From Cytophagales bacterium (GTDB lineage: Bacteria > Bacteroidota > Bacteroidia > Cytophagales > 172606-1): a DNA stretch of 5,613 bases. Made by a program: the position numbers and the translations under genes. Numbering within the stretch: the first letter of the stretch is position 1; each line of letters begins with the position of its first letter. Location of the stretch: NCBI GenBank assembly GCA_025455595.1, contig JALOMD010000448.1, positions 1 through 5,613 on the forward strand, written 5' to 3'. Below are positions 1 through 5,613 of the stretch, in pieces. Under the pieces are notes generated by a model that was given only the letters and a program-made list of their open reading frames with translations, did not search any database and had not been told where the DNA came from.

Positions 1-1434
<1,434 letters not shown>

Positions 1435-1447
1435 AAGCCTCTCCCAA

Positions 1448-1471
1448 CCCCCTCCCACGGAGGGGGCTTTT
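1448..1471 (+). terminator. REP-like hairpin followed by TTTT, terminator-like, just after kdpB
   Basis: A perfect 8-bp GC-rich stem (CCCCCTCC 1448-1455 / GGAGGGGG 1459-1466) with loop CAC is followed by C and TTTT (1468-1471), starting 13 nt after the kdpB stop. The stem and its 5' flank (CTCCCAACC) resemble the left half of the element inside kdpB, so it is probably a single REP copy. The T run is short, so it could act as a weak terminator or mRNA-stabilising 3' structure rather than a full stop; kdpC must still be expressed downstream. Confidence 0.4.
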
Positions 1472-1476
1472 CACCA

Positions 1477-1505
1477 GCGTTTTGGGCAAAAAATGCTTAA
1501 AACGG
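1477..1505. repeat. 29-nt palindromic repeat, copy 1 (kdpB-kdpC gap)
   Basis: The left arm GCGTTTTGGGCAAA is identical to that of copy 2 at 2352. The right arm is degenerate (9 of 14 positions still pair). The length is 29 nt, as in the other four copies in this window. Confidence 0.65.
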
Positions 1506-1511
1506 CAAAGA

Positions 1512-1624
1512 CCTCTCCTTTGGAGAGGGGTACGCCTTTAGACTGTCCGAGCCTATTGTCTCAAACCAGTTGGGAACGCAAGGCTCGTTGGGTTGAACAG
1601 TCACCCCTCTCTACAGGAGAGGGG
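1512..1624. repeat. Composite inverted repeat with REP-like hairpins at both ends
   Basis: The left end has a 7-bp hairpin, CCTCTCC (1512-1518) / GGAGAGG (1522-1528). The right end has an 8-bp hairpin, CCCCTCTC (1604-1611) / GAGAGGGG (1617-1624), followed by ACGGGGGTGAGG. The ends can also pair with each other across the centre: GAGAGGGGT (1523-1531) with ACCCCTCTC (1603-1611), GACTGT (1541-1546) with ACAGTC (1597-1602), and CGAGCCT (1548-1554) with AGGCTCG (1581-1587). The pairs are collinear, giving a long interrupted stem. It looks like a small non-autonomous element or a REP pair with a longer spacer. It carries no coding capacity that I trust. Confidence 0.6.
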
Positions 1625-1709
1625 ACGGGGGTGAGGTTGCAAAATAGTATCCTTTTCAAAGGCAAAACCTGCCTGTTTATTGATCAGAATCATTTAAATA
1701 CAAGAAAAT

Positions 1710-2285
1710 ATGAAAACACATCTGTTTCCAGCCTTGCTAATGACCTTGCTTTGCTTGGTGTCTTTCTGCGTAGCCTATCCGCTTGCCATTTGGGGCGTGG
1801 CGCAACTGGCACCCAACCACGGCAGGGGAGAAGTTATTGAGAAAAATGGCCGCGTTGTCGGTTTTGCCAATGTGGGGCAAAAGTTCGCGGAAGACCGCTA
1901 TTTCAACTCCCGCCCGTCGGCGGTGGAGTACAATGCGGCGGGGTCGGGCGGCTCCAACAAAGGCCCGTCCAATCCCGAGTATCTGGCACAGGTACAGGCA
2001 CGGATTGATACGTTTCTGGTACATAACCCGACTATCAAAAAATCAGAAATCCCGTCCGAACTCGTCACTGCCTCGGGTAGCGGCCTTGACCCGGACTTGT
2101 CGCCTGCGGCCGCGATGGTGCAGGTGCCACGCATCGCCAAATTGCGCAACTTGCCGCCCGACCAAGTGCGTGCCTTGGTAACCCAACATACCCAACCGCC
2201 GTTGCTGGGCCTGTTCGGCCCGGAGCGGGTAAACGTGCTCCGGCTAAACTTGGCCTTGGACGAACTTGGGGTCGCCGGTCGTTAG
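1710..2285 (+). CDS. kdpC: KdpC, potassium-transporting ATPase subunit C
   Basis: KdpC is the small single-span subunit of KdpFABC, anchored in the inner membrane with a periplasmic domain, and needed for assembly and high-affinity pumping. The 191 aa agree with the usual length of about 190. Visible are an N-terminal membrane segment (about residues 5-31), YFNSRPSA (64-71), SGGSN (79-83), SNPE (87-90), ELVTASGSGLDP (117-128), the AAAMVQVPRIAKLRNL block (133-148), QPP (162-164), and VNVLRLNLALDEL near the C-terminus. All line up with E. coli KdpC. The ATG follows an A-rich leader with no Shine-Dalgarno sequence, as is usual in Bacteroidota. It lies 275 nt after kdpB, so it may be only partly coupled to it. 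Confidence 0.96.
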   Translation: MKTHLFPALLMTLLCLVSFCVAYPLAIWGVAQLAPNHGRGEVIEKNGRVVGFANVGQKFAEDRYFNSRPSAVEYNAAGSGGSNKGPSNPEYLAQVQARIDTFLVHNPTIKKSEIPSELVTASGSGLDPDLSPAAAMVQVPRIAKLRNLPPDQVRALVTQHTQPPLLGLFGPERVNVLRLNLALDELGVAGR

Positions 2286-2351
2286 CGGTAAGTGGCATGG
2301 GTCATGGATAATGTTGCTGATTGCCATAAACTTGTATTCGCGTTTGTACAA

Positions 2352-2380
2352 GCGTTTTGGGCAAAATTTGCCCAAAACGC
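2352..2380. repeat. 29-nt palindromic repeat, copy 2 (perfect; kdpC-porin gap)
   Basis: This is a perfect inverted repeat: arm GCGTTTTGGGCAAA (2352-2365), one central A, and its full 14-nt complement (2367-2380). It is the best-preserved copy and serves as the reference for the family. Confidence 0.85.
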
Positions 2381-2392
2381 ACTCACTTGTCC

Positions 2393-2408
2393 CTTGCTTG
2401 CAAGCAAG
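2393..2408. promoter_or_regulatory. Perfect 16-nt palindrome CTTGCTTGCAAGCAAG
   Basis: The half-site CTTGCTTG is followed immediately by its complement, with no spacer, 12 nt after the 29-nt palindrome. A spacer-free symmetric site is shaped like an operator for a dimeric regulator, but it could also be a chance or repeat-derived palindrome. It occurs only once in the window. Confidence 0.35.
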
Positions 2409-2502
2409 AGAGTCGCTATAGCTGAAAACGAGAAAGTTGCCCGATTTTCGCGAAAAAAATCCTGCAACAAAAGGTGTCGCGGTTTGTCGGAATGCCACTT
2501 GT

Positions 2503-2525
2503 AACTGCCTGATTATCAGTTTTTT
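2503..2525 (+). terminator. Weak stem followed by T6, possible terminator after kdpC
   Basis: AACTG (2503-2507) can pair with CAGTT (2517-2521), alternatively CTGAT with ATCAG inside it, and a run of six T (2520-2525) follows. The stem is short and AT-rich, so the call is weak. If real, it would separate kdpC from the porin gene. Confidence 0.25.
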
Positions 2526-2672
2526 AACAGCTCGGTGCCTGACAGAAATTGATCGTTTCTGACGTGCAAAAATCATTGTAAGTATATCATTTTCAGTTGT
2601 TTGTAATTTGATTTTGACTGACGACTAACGACTTTGTGCTTCTGATTAACAATCTAACCAACTGCATTAAAA

Positions 2673-3794
2673 ATGAAAAAAACACTATGGGCCGCATTGG
2701 CTGTTTCCTTGGCACTTCCGGCCTTCGGTCAAGTGGTCAATACGGCGACATTAGACACCAGCGACGTAAACGCCAAAGGCAAAATCACCGTGGGCGGCTA
2801 CATTGACCTGTACTACGGCTACGATTTCAACCGCCCGCCCAGCGGCGACCGGCCGTATTTTGTGTCTATGGGTCGGCACAACGAGGCCACCGTCAACTTG
2901 GCTTTTGTGGACGTGAAATACACCGCGTCGCGGGTACGGGCCAGGTTTGTGCCGGGCTTCGGCACGTACATGAACGCCAACTACGCCGCCGAACCCGGCA
3001 CGCTGCGCAACATCGTGGAAGGCAACGTAGGCGTACGGTTGTTCCGTAACAAAAACATCTGGCTTGACGCGGGCGTGCTGGGGTCGCCGTACACCAACGA
3101 GTCGGCCATTTCCAAAGACCACCTGATGTACACCCGTTCGTTTGCGCCCGAATACGTGCCCTACTATTTGTCGGGCGTGAAGCTGACCCTGCCGCTGGGC
3201 GAGAAAGTGACGGCCTATCTGTACGGGCTGAACGGCTGGCAGGTGATTCAGGACAACAACGCGGGCAAGGCGTTGGGCACGCAATTGGAGTACCGTCCGG
3301 GAACAAAATGGCTGCTCAACTGGAACACCTACGTCGGCGACGAACGTTCGGAGGCCGCGCCGCAGAACCGGATGCGGTATTTCTCTGACGTTTATTTCAT
3401 CTACAATCCTGACGGCAGGTTTTCGGCAACGGGATGCGTTTATGGCGGCGTACAGAACCGCGAGGCCAACGGCAGTAGCACTTCGGCCACGTGGTGGCAG
3501 GCCAATCTTACCGGTCGGTACCGCTTTACGGATCAGATTTCGCTGTCCGGGCGAATCGAATGGTTTGACGATCCGGACAATGTGCAAATCACGCCCGTGA
3601 CGGCTTCCGACGTGCGTCCGCTGGGCTTCCGTTCGGGCAGTGCAGGGCTTTGCCTGAACGTGAAAGTGACGGACAATGCGATGTTTCGTTTCGAAGGCCG
3701 CCAGTTTTTCTCGAACACCGATGTTTTTCAACGCGAAGGCACCGCCGTCCGCAACAGCAGCCTGTTGATTTCAAACCTGACGGTGTGGTTTTAG
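2673..3794 (+). CDS. Outer-membrane beta-barrel protein, putative porin (OmpL-like/BBP2 type)
   Basis: A 373-aa exported protein. It starts MKKTLWAALAVSLALPAFGQ, a signal peptide with probable cleavage near residue 19-20. The mature part shows alternating hydrophobic and polar residues, many Tyr/Trp/Gly, and repeated strand-turn patterns (VGGYIDLYYGYDFN, YYLSGVKLTLPLGEKVTAYLYGLNGWQ, FSATGCVYGGVQ). It ends in the aromatic residue Phe (SNLTVWF), typical of outer-membrane barrels. The fold resembles the putative beta-barrel porin-2 family common in Bacteroidota; this assignment is from memory of family style, not a search. Its place between kdpC and kdpD suggests it helps K+ reach the inner-membrane pump, which is inference. 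The start follows an A-rich leader, and the ATG is followed directly by the Lys-Lys of the signal peptide. It could instead be a structural or sensory barrel. Confidence 0.85.
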   Translation: MKKTLWAALAVSLALPAFGQVVNTATLDTSDVNAKGKITVGGYIDLYYGYDFNRPPSGDRPYFVSMGRHNEATVNLAFVDVKYTASRVRARFVPGFGTYMNANYAAEPGTLRNIVEGNVGVRLFRNKNIWLDAGVLGSPYTNESAISKDHLMYTRSFAPEYVPYYLSGVKLTLPLGEKVTAYLYGLNGWQVIQDNNAGKALGTQLEYRPGTKWLLNWNTYVGDERSEAAPQNRMRYFSDVYFIYNPDGRFSATGCVYGGVQNREANGSSTSATWWQANLTGRYRFTDQISLSGRIEWFDDPDNVQITPVTASDVRPLGFRSGSAGLCLNVKVTDNAMFRFEGRQFFSNTDVFQREGTAVRNSSLLISNLTVWF

Positions 3795-3828
3795 CTAAAA
3801 GCTATTAGCCGTTAGCTTTTAGCTAAAA
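3789..3828. terminator. 16-bp stem-loop overlapping the porin stop codon
   Basis: TTTTAGCTAAAAGCTA (3789-3804) is the perfect complement of 3813-3828, with an 8-nt loop. The porin TAG (3792-3794) lies inside the left arm. The stem is AT-rich and is followed by A rather than T, so it is not a classic Rho-independent terminator on the + strand. It could stabilise the mRNA 3' end or be a simple repeat (AGCTAA type) that happens to be symmetric. Confidence 0.5.
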
Positions 3829-3857
3829 AATGAAGATTTGGAACTTTATCTGTGGAA

Positions 3858-3886
3858 GCGTTTTAGGCATTTTTTGCCCAAAACGC
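3858..3886. repeat. 29-nt palindromic repeat, copy 3 (porin-kdpD gap)
   Basis: It has the same 29-nt length and position of symmetry as copy 2, and the right arm (3873-3886) is identical to it. The left arm differs at three positions (11 of 14 pair), with a T-rich centre. Confidence 0.75.
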
Positions 3887-3890
3887 CGGT

Positions 3891-3922
3891 TTGTCACTAA
3901 TCGCATAGCAAAATAGTGTTTG
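3891..3922 (+). promoter_or_regulatory. Possible Bacteroidota-type promoter upstream of kdpD
   Basis: TTTG ends at 3893 and is followed 20 nt later by TAGTGTTTG (3914-3922). Bacteroidota housekeeping promoters use a -33 TTG/TTTG and a -7 TAnnTTTG at about this spacing. Here the -7 box has three rather than two bases between TA and TTTG, so the match is imperfect. It would give a leader of about 300 nt before kdpD. Confidence 0.25.
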
Positions 3923-3962
3923 AAAAACATTGTTTTGTCGCATCAAAACCCAATCACCGAGG

Positions 3963-4015
3963 CCTGTGGCACACAGGCCGTTGCAGACCCACGCTACAGG
4001 CCTGTGTGCCACAGG
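3963..4015. repeat. 17-bp perfect inverted repeat with a 19-nt loop
   Basis: CCTGTGGCACACAGGCC (3963-3979) is the exact complement of 3999-4015. Each arm is also a hairpin in itself (for example GGCCTGTG 3961-3968 with CACAGGCC 3972-3979), so the element can fold as one long stem or two small ones. It looks like a dispersed intergenic repeat; no function can be assigned from the sequence. Confidence 0.65.
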
Positions 4016-4079
4016 TCCGAAACCTGCCACAGATACAAGGCAACCCAATAGCCAACTGCCACAGGCCACGGTTACAGAA

Positions 4080-4108
4080 GCGTTTCGAGCAATTTTTGCC
4101 CAAAACAC
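4080..4108. repeat. 29-nt palindromic repeat, copy 4 (degenerate; porin-kdpD gap)
   Basis: The length is 29 nt and the right half TTTGCCCAAAAC is conserved. The left arm has diverged (10 of 14 positions pair). Like copy 3, it is preceded by a GAA that leads into the first GCG. Confidence 0.6.
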
Positions 4109-4132
4109 TGACACAAATCGCACAGAAATAGT

Positions 4133-4149
4133 ATCCCGCCTTGCGGGAT
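4133..4149 (+). other. Small GC hairpin upstream of kdpD
   Basis: ATCCCGC (4133-4139) pairs with GCGGGAT (4143-4149) around loop CTT. A T-rich but interrupted stretch follows. It might be a weak terminator or attenuator in the kdpD leader, or a repeat remnant. Confidence 0.3.
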
Positions 4150-4196
4150 TTCACTTCGTTCAACTTTTGAAAACGCGAAACCTGCCACCTACAGAA

Positions 4197-4224
4197 GCTA
4201 ACAGCTAATAGCCAAAAGCTAAAA
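4197..4224. repeat. Degenerate AGCTAA-type simple repeat abutting the kdpD start
   Basis: Related short words (GCTAA, AGCTAA, AGCCAA, AGCTAAAA) follow one another up to the kdpD ATG. The same vocabulary occurs at 3791-3828 after the porin, so both ends of this gap carry related low-complexity sequence. Confidence 0.4.
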
Positions 4225-5424
4225 ATGGAACCCTCCGCCGAATATTTCCTCAACCTGATCAAACGTTCGCGGCGCGGTAAGTTCAAGATTTACATTGGCA
4301 TGAGTGCCGGCGTGGGCAAAACCTACCGGATGTTGCAAGAGGCCCACGCCCTGCTGCGCAACGGCATTGACATTCGCATCGGCTACGTCGAGACGCACAA
4401 CCGGCCCGAAACGGCCGTTTTGGTGGACGGCTTGCCGGTGGTTCCGCGCCGCCGTATTTTCTACCGGGGCAAGGAACTGGAGGAAATGGACACGCAGGCC
4501 GTGCTGAACCTGCGGCCCGAAGTAGTGATTGTGGACGAACTGGCCCATACCAACGTGCCCGGCAGCAAAAACGAAAAACGTTGGCAGGACGTGCTGGAAA
4601 TCCTGCAAGCGGGCATCAGCGTGATTTCGGCGGTGAACATCCAGCACTTGGAAAGCCTCAACGACGATGTGCGGCAAATCACCGGTATTGAAGTCACCGA
4701 ACGGGTGCCCGGCCGGGTGTTGTCCGAGGCTGACGAGGTGGTGAACATTGACCTGACGGCCGACGAACTTATCACCCGCCTGCGAGAAGGCAAGATTTAC
4801 GACTCGGCCAAAGTGGAAACCGCCTTGCGGAATTTCTTCCAGCCCGAAAAAATCCTGCAACTCCGCGAATTGGCCCTGCGCGAAGTGGCGGCGCAAGTGG
4901 AGCGGAAGATAGAGACCGAACTGCCGCCCGACACGCAACTACGGGCCGAACGGTTCATGGCTTGTGTGGACACCCACCACGAGGAGGCGCGGAAAATCAT
5001 CCGCAAGACGGCCCGCTTGGCCAGCTACTACAACGCCCACTGGCTGGCCTTGTACGTGCAAACCGACCGCGAAGACGTGAACCGAATCAACTTGGCGGCG
5101 CAGCGGCATTTGCTCAACAACCTGCAACTGGCCGCCGAAATGGGAGCCGAAGTGGTGCGCATACGCAGCAACCGCGTGGCCCAAACCATTGCCGACACGG
5201 CCGTGCAGCGGGGTGTCACCACCATCTGCATGGGCAAGCCGCGCATCGGTTTGTGGGAGGTTGTCGCCAACACCGACCTGTTCCGCAATCTGCTGCGCCG
5301 CCTCACCGACCGGCAAAGAAAAAAGAGCGGCCCGGCAAACCCTCTTTTGTCCAGTAGTGTGGCAAAAGTCTTGCGGTGTTTGAAAGTCCAATCCGGTTCG
5401 TGGAGGCATCAGGCCTTGGCTTGA
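4225..5424 (+). CDS. kdpD: Short KdpD: KdpD sensor ATP-binding domain plus USP domain, no kinase core
   Basis: This is a cytoplasmic sensory half of the K+-responsive KdpD system, which in Bacteroidota is separate from the kinase. It has 399 aa. The KdpD domain fills about residues 15-225, with a Walker A motif GMSAGVGKT (25-33), a Walker B region VVIVDELAHTN (100-110), and the family block PGSKNEKRWQDV...NIQHLESLND (112-147). A universal-stress-protein-like domain follows from about 243 (FMACVDTHHEEARKIIRKTARLASYYN) to about 360 (ICMGKPRIGLWEVVANTDLFRNLLRRLT). No membrane segments, HisKA or HATPase core are present. The start is supported by the SAEYFLNLIKRSRRGKFK beginning. Residues about 361-399 (RQRKKSGPANPLLSSS to WRHQALA) do not look like the family ending and use different codons (AGT, AGG, TGT), suggesting a replaced 3' end. 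The separate histidine kinase begins 96 nt downstream. Confidence 0.93.
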   Translation: MEPSAEYFLNLIKRSRRGKFKIYIGMSAGVGKTYRMLQEAHALLRNGIDIRIGYVETHNRPETAVLVDGLPVVPRRRIFYRGKELEEMDTQAVLNLRPEVVIVDELAHTNVPGSKNEKRWQDVLEILQAGISVISAVNIQHLESLNDDVRQITGIEVTERVPGRVLSEADEVVNIDLTADELITRLREGKIYDSAKVETALRNFFQPEKILQLRELALREVAAQVERKIETELPPDTQLRAERFMACVDTHHEEARKIIRKTARLASYYNAHWLALYVQTDREDVNRINLAAQRHLLNNLQLAAEMGAEVVRIRSNRVAQTIADTAVQRGVTTICMGKPRIGLWEVVANTDLFRNLLRRLTDRQRKKSGPANPLLSSSVAKVLRCLKVQSGSWRHQALA

Positions 5425-5449
5425 CAGGCGAACCGTGAAATTCCGTGGC

Positions 5450-5478
5450 TCGTTTTGGGCGATTTTCGCCCAAAACGC
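5450..5478. repeat. 29-nt palindromic repeat, copy 5 (kdpD-kinase gap)
   Basis: CGTTTTGGGCGA (5451-5462) is the exact complement of 5466-5477, with a TTT centre. Compared with copy 2, one internal A-T pair has become G-C on both arms (positions 12 and 18 of the unit), a compensated change. Its right end merges into the heptamer array. Confidence 0.8.
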
Positions 5479-5520
5479 CAAACGCCAAACGCCAAACGCC
5501 AAACGCCAAACGCCAAACGC
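5476..5520 (+). repeat. Heptamer tandem repeat (CGCCAAA)x6 directly before a start codon
   Basis: Six exact copies of CGCCAAA run from 5476 to 5517, followed by CGC and then the GTG start of the kinase. The first unit overlaps the end of palindrome copy 5, whose ACGCC-type end may have seeded the array by slippage. A perfect array of 7-nt units is prone to copy-number change. Here it occupies the ribosome-binding region, so it could alter translation of the kinase. Confidence 0.9.
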
Positions 5521-5613
5521 GTGACCATAAAAACGAAAATATCGCTTGGCTTGGCCTTTCTGTTCACCGTCATCCTGCTGTTGGGCGGGTTGGGGTCGTT
5601 TTATTTGTACCGG
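5521..5613 (+). CDS. N-terminus of a membrane sensor histidine kinase (3'-truncated by the window edge)
   Basis: Thirty-one codons are visible from a GTG start: a short basic N-terminus (MTIKTKIS) and then one hydrophobic membrane segment at about residues 8-28 (LGLAFLFTVILLLGGLGSFYLY). This beginning is typical of Bacteroidota HAMP/HisKA/HATPase kinases that follow the short KdpD and supply the catalytic part of the split KdpD system; the domains themselves lie outside the window. The frame is open upstream to the kdpD stop, but there is no better start than GTG 5521 (only a TTG at 5455). The leader is C/A-rich heptamer repeat rather than the A-rich leader of the neighbouring genes. Identity rests on position and the N-terminal pattern only. 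Confidence 0.7.
   Translation, partial: MTIKTKISLGLAFLFTVILLLGGLGSFYLYR

Larger units (their letters stand above)
1435..1709. other. Expanded kdpB-kdpC intergenic region filled with repeats
   Basis: In most kdp operons kdpB and kdpC are separated by only a few bases. Here 275 nt intervene and no credible gene lies between them. From left to right the gap holds a GC-rich REP-type hairpin with a short T run (1448-1471), a copy of the 29-nt palindrome (1477-1505), and a composite inverted repeat with two GAGAGG-type hairpins (1512-1624). An AT-rich leader follows (about 1640-1709), ending in an A-rich stretch directly before the kdpC ATG. No clear promoter of the Bacteroidota type (TTG, then TAnnTTTG) was found. 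Confidence 0.7.
2286..2672. other. kdpC-porin intergenic region (387 nt), palindrome-rich, no gene seen
   Basis: No credible gene is present. The region holds the 29-nt palindrome (2352-2380), a perfect 16-nt palindrome (2393-2408), and the short palindrome GCTATAGC (2415-2422). It also holds an imperfect AT-rich inverted repeat with GTTGC/GCAAC ends (2436-2468) and a weak stem plus T run (2503-2525). The last 100 nt are AT-rich, with a stuttering GAC/ACT stretch (about 2614-2634), and probably contain the porin promoter. The nearest matches to the Bacteroidota -7 box (TAATTTG at 2604, TGATTTTG at 2609) lack a well-spaced TTG, so no promoter is called. Confidence 0.6.
3795..4224. other. Porin-kdpD intergenic region (430 nt), inverted repeats, no gene seen
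   Basis: No credible gene is present. In order, the region holds the stem-loop from the porin end, 29-nt palindrome copy 3 (3858-3886), a promoter-like pair of boxes (3891-3922), a 17-bp inverted repeat (3963-4015), palindrome copy 4 (4080-4108), a small GC hairpin (4133-4149), and an AGCTAA-type degenerate repeat leading into the kdpD start (about 4197-4224). A 13-nt direct repeat, CGAAACCTGCCAC, occurs at 4018-4030 and 4176-4188. The size and structure suggest that kdpD and the kinase can be transcribed separately from the pump genes. Confidence 0.6.

Noticed and set aside
2292..2504. 70-codon + strand frame between kdpC and the porin
   Set aside because: It is made largely from palindromes (the FWAKFAQN-type peptide encoded by the 29-nt repeat) and shows no protein-like pattern.
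2751..3731. 326-codon open frame on the minus strand across the porin gene
   Set aside because: Its product is rich in His, Arg and Val with no recognisable domain, as expected for an antisense shadow of a GC-rich gene. The + strand frame has a signal peptide and barrel pattern.
3830..3916. 28-codon frame starting ATGAAGATTTGG after the porin
   Set aside because: It runs through palindrome copy 3, which determines much of its sequence. It has no motif, and its start is formed by the AGCTAAAA repeat.
1642..4136. Shared 11-mer AAATAGTATCC at 1642-1652 and 4126-4136
   Set aside because: A match of this length is expected by chance in a window of this size, and the flanks do not continue the similarity.
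4219..4938. 239-codon open frame on the minus strand across kdpD
   Set aside because: Shadow of the KdpD reading frame, with biased composition and no motifs; KdpD Walker motifs are clear on the + strand.
5455..5457. TTG as an alternative upstream start for the kinase
   Set aside because: It lies inside palindrome copy 5. The added residues would be encoded entirely by repeats, and the basic N-terminus plus membrane segment from GTG 5521 already looks complete.
1477..5478. Five palindromes considered as a CRISPR array
   Set aside because: The copies are hundreds to more than a thousand bases apart and separated by genes. There are no regular spacers and no cas genes.

Overview
The window is part of a high-affinity potassium uptake (kdp) locus from a member of the Bacteroidota, most likely a fairly GC-rich Cytophagales-type bacterium. 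The lineage call rests on four things: the gene order kdpB, kdpC, outer-membrane beta-barrel porin, short KdpD, separate histidine kinase; a KdpD of about 400 residues that carries only the ATP-binding KdpD domain and a USP domain; A-rich leaders without Shine-Dalgarno sequences before three of the four visible starts; and simple intergenic repeats of a kind I associate with this group. The genus cannot be read from the sequence. All genes are on the + strand.

Layout: 1-1434 is the 3' two thirds of kdpB, the P-type ATPase subunit. 1435-1709 is an unusually long, hairpin-rich gap. 1710-2285 is kdpC. 2286-2672 is a gap with palindromes. 2673-3794 encodes an outer-membrane beta-barrel protein of putative porin type. 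3795-4224 is a gap with several inverted repeats and a possible promoter. 4225-5424 is the short kdpD. 5425-5520 is a short gap with a palindrome and a heptamer tandem repeat. 5521 to the end is the N-terminus of a membrane histidine kinase.

How the genes work together: KdpB and KdpC, with KdpA (and KdpF) expected upstream of the window, form the inner-membrane K+ pump. The porin could carry the ion across the outer membrane. The short KdpD and the adjacent kinase together probably replace the single large KdpD of Proteobacteria, and a KdpE-type regulator is expected just past the window.

The most interesting content is the repeat load. (i) An inverted pair of REP-like hairpins (REPIN-like, about 418-490) sits in frame inside the KdpB nucleotide-binding domain; its two halves differ by compensatory changes that keep the hairpins. 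(ii) A 29-nt palindrome family occurs at least once in every intergenic gap, five copies in all (1477, 2352, 3858, 4080, 5450), also with a compensated base pair. (iii) Six copies of a 7-nt tandem repeat abut the GTG start of the kinase. (iv) The C-terminal tail of the short KdpD looks unrelated to its family. The gene calls are firm; the roles of the repeats are inference.
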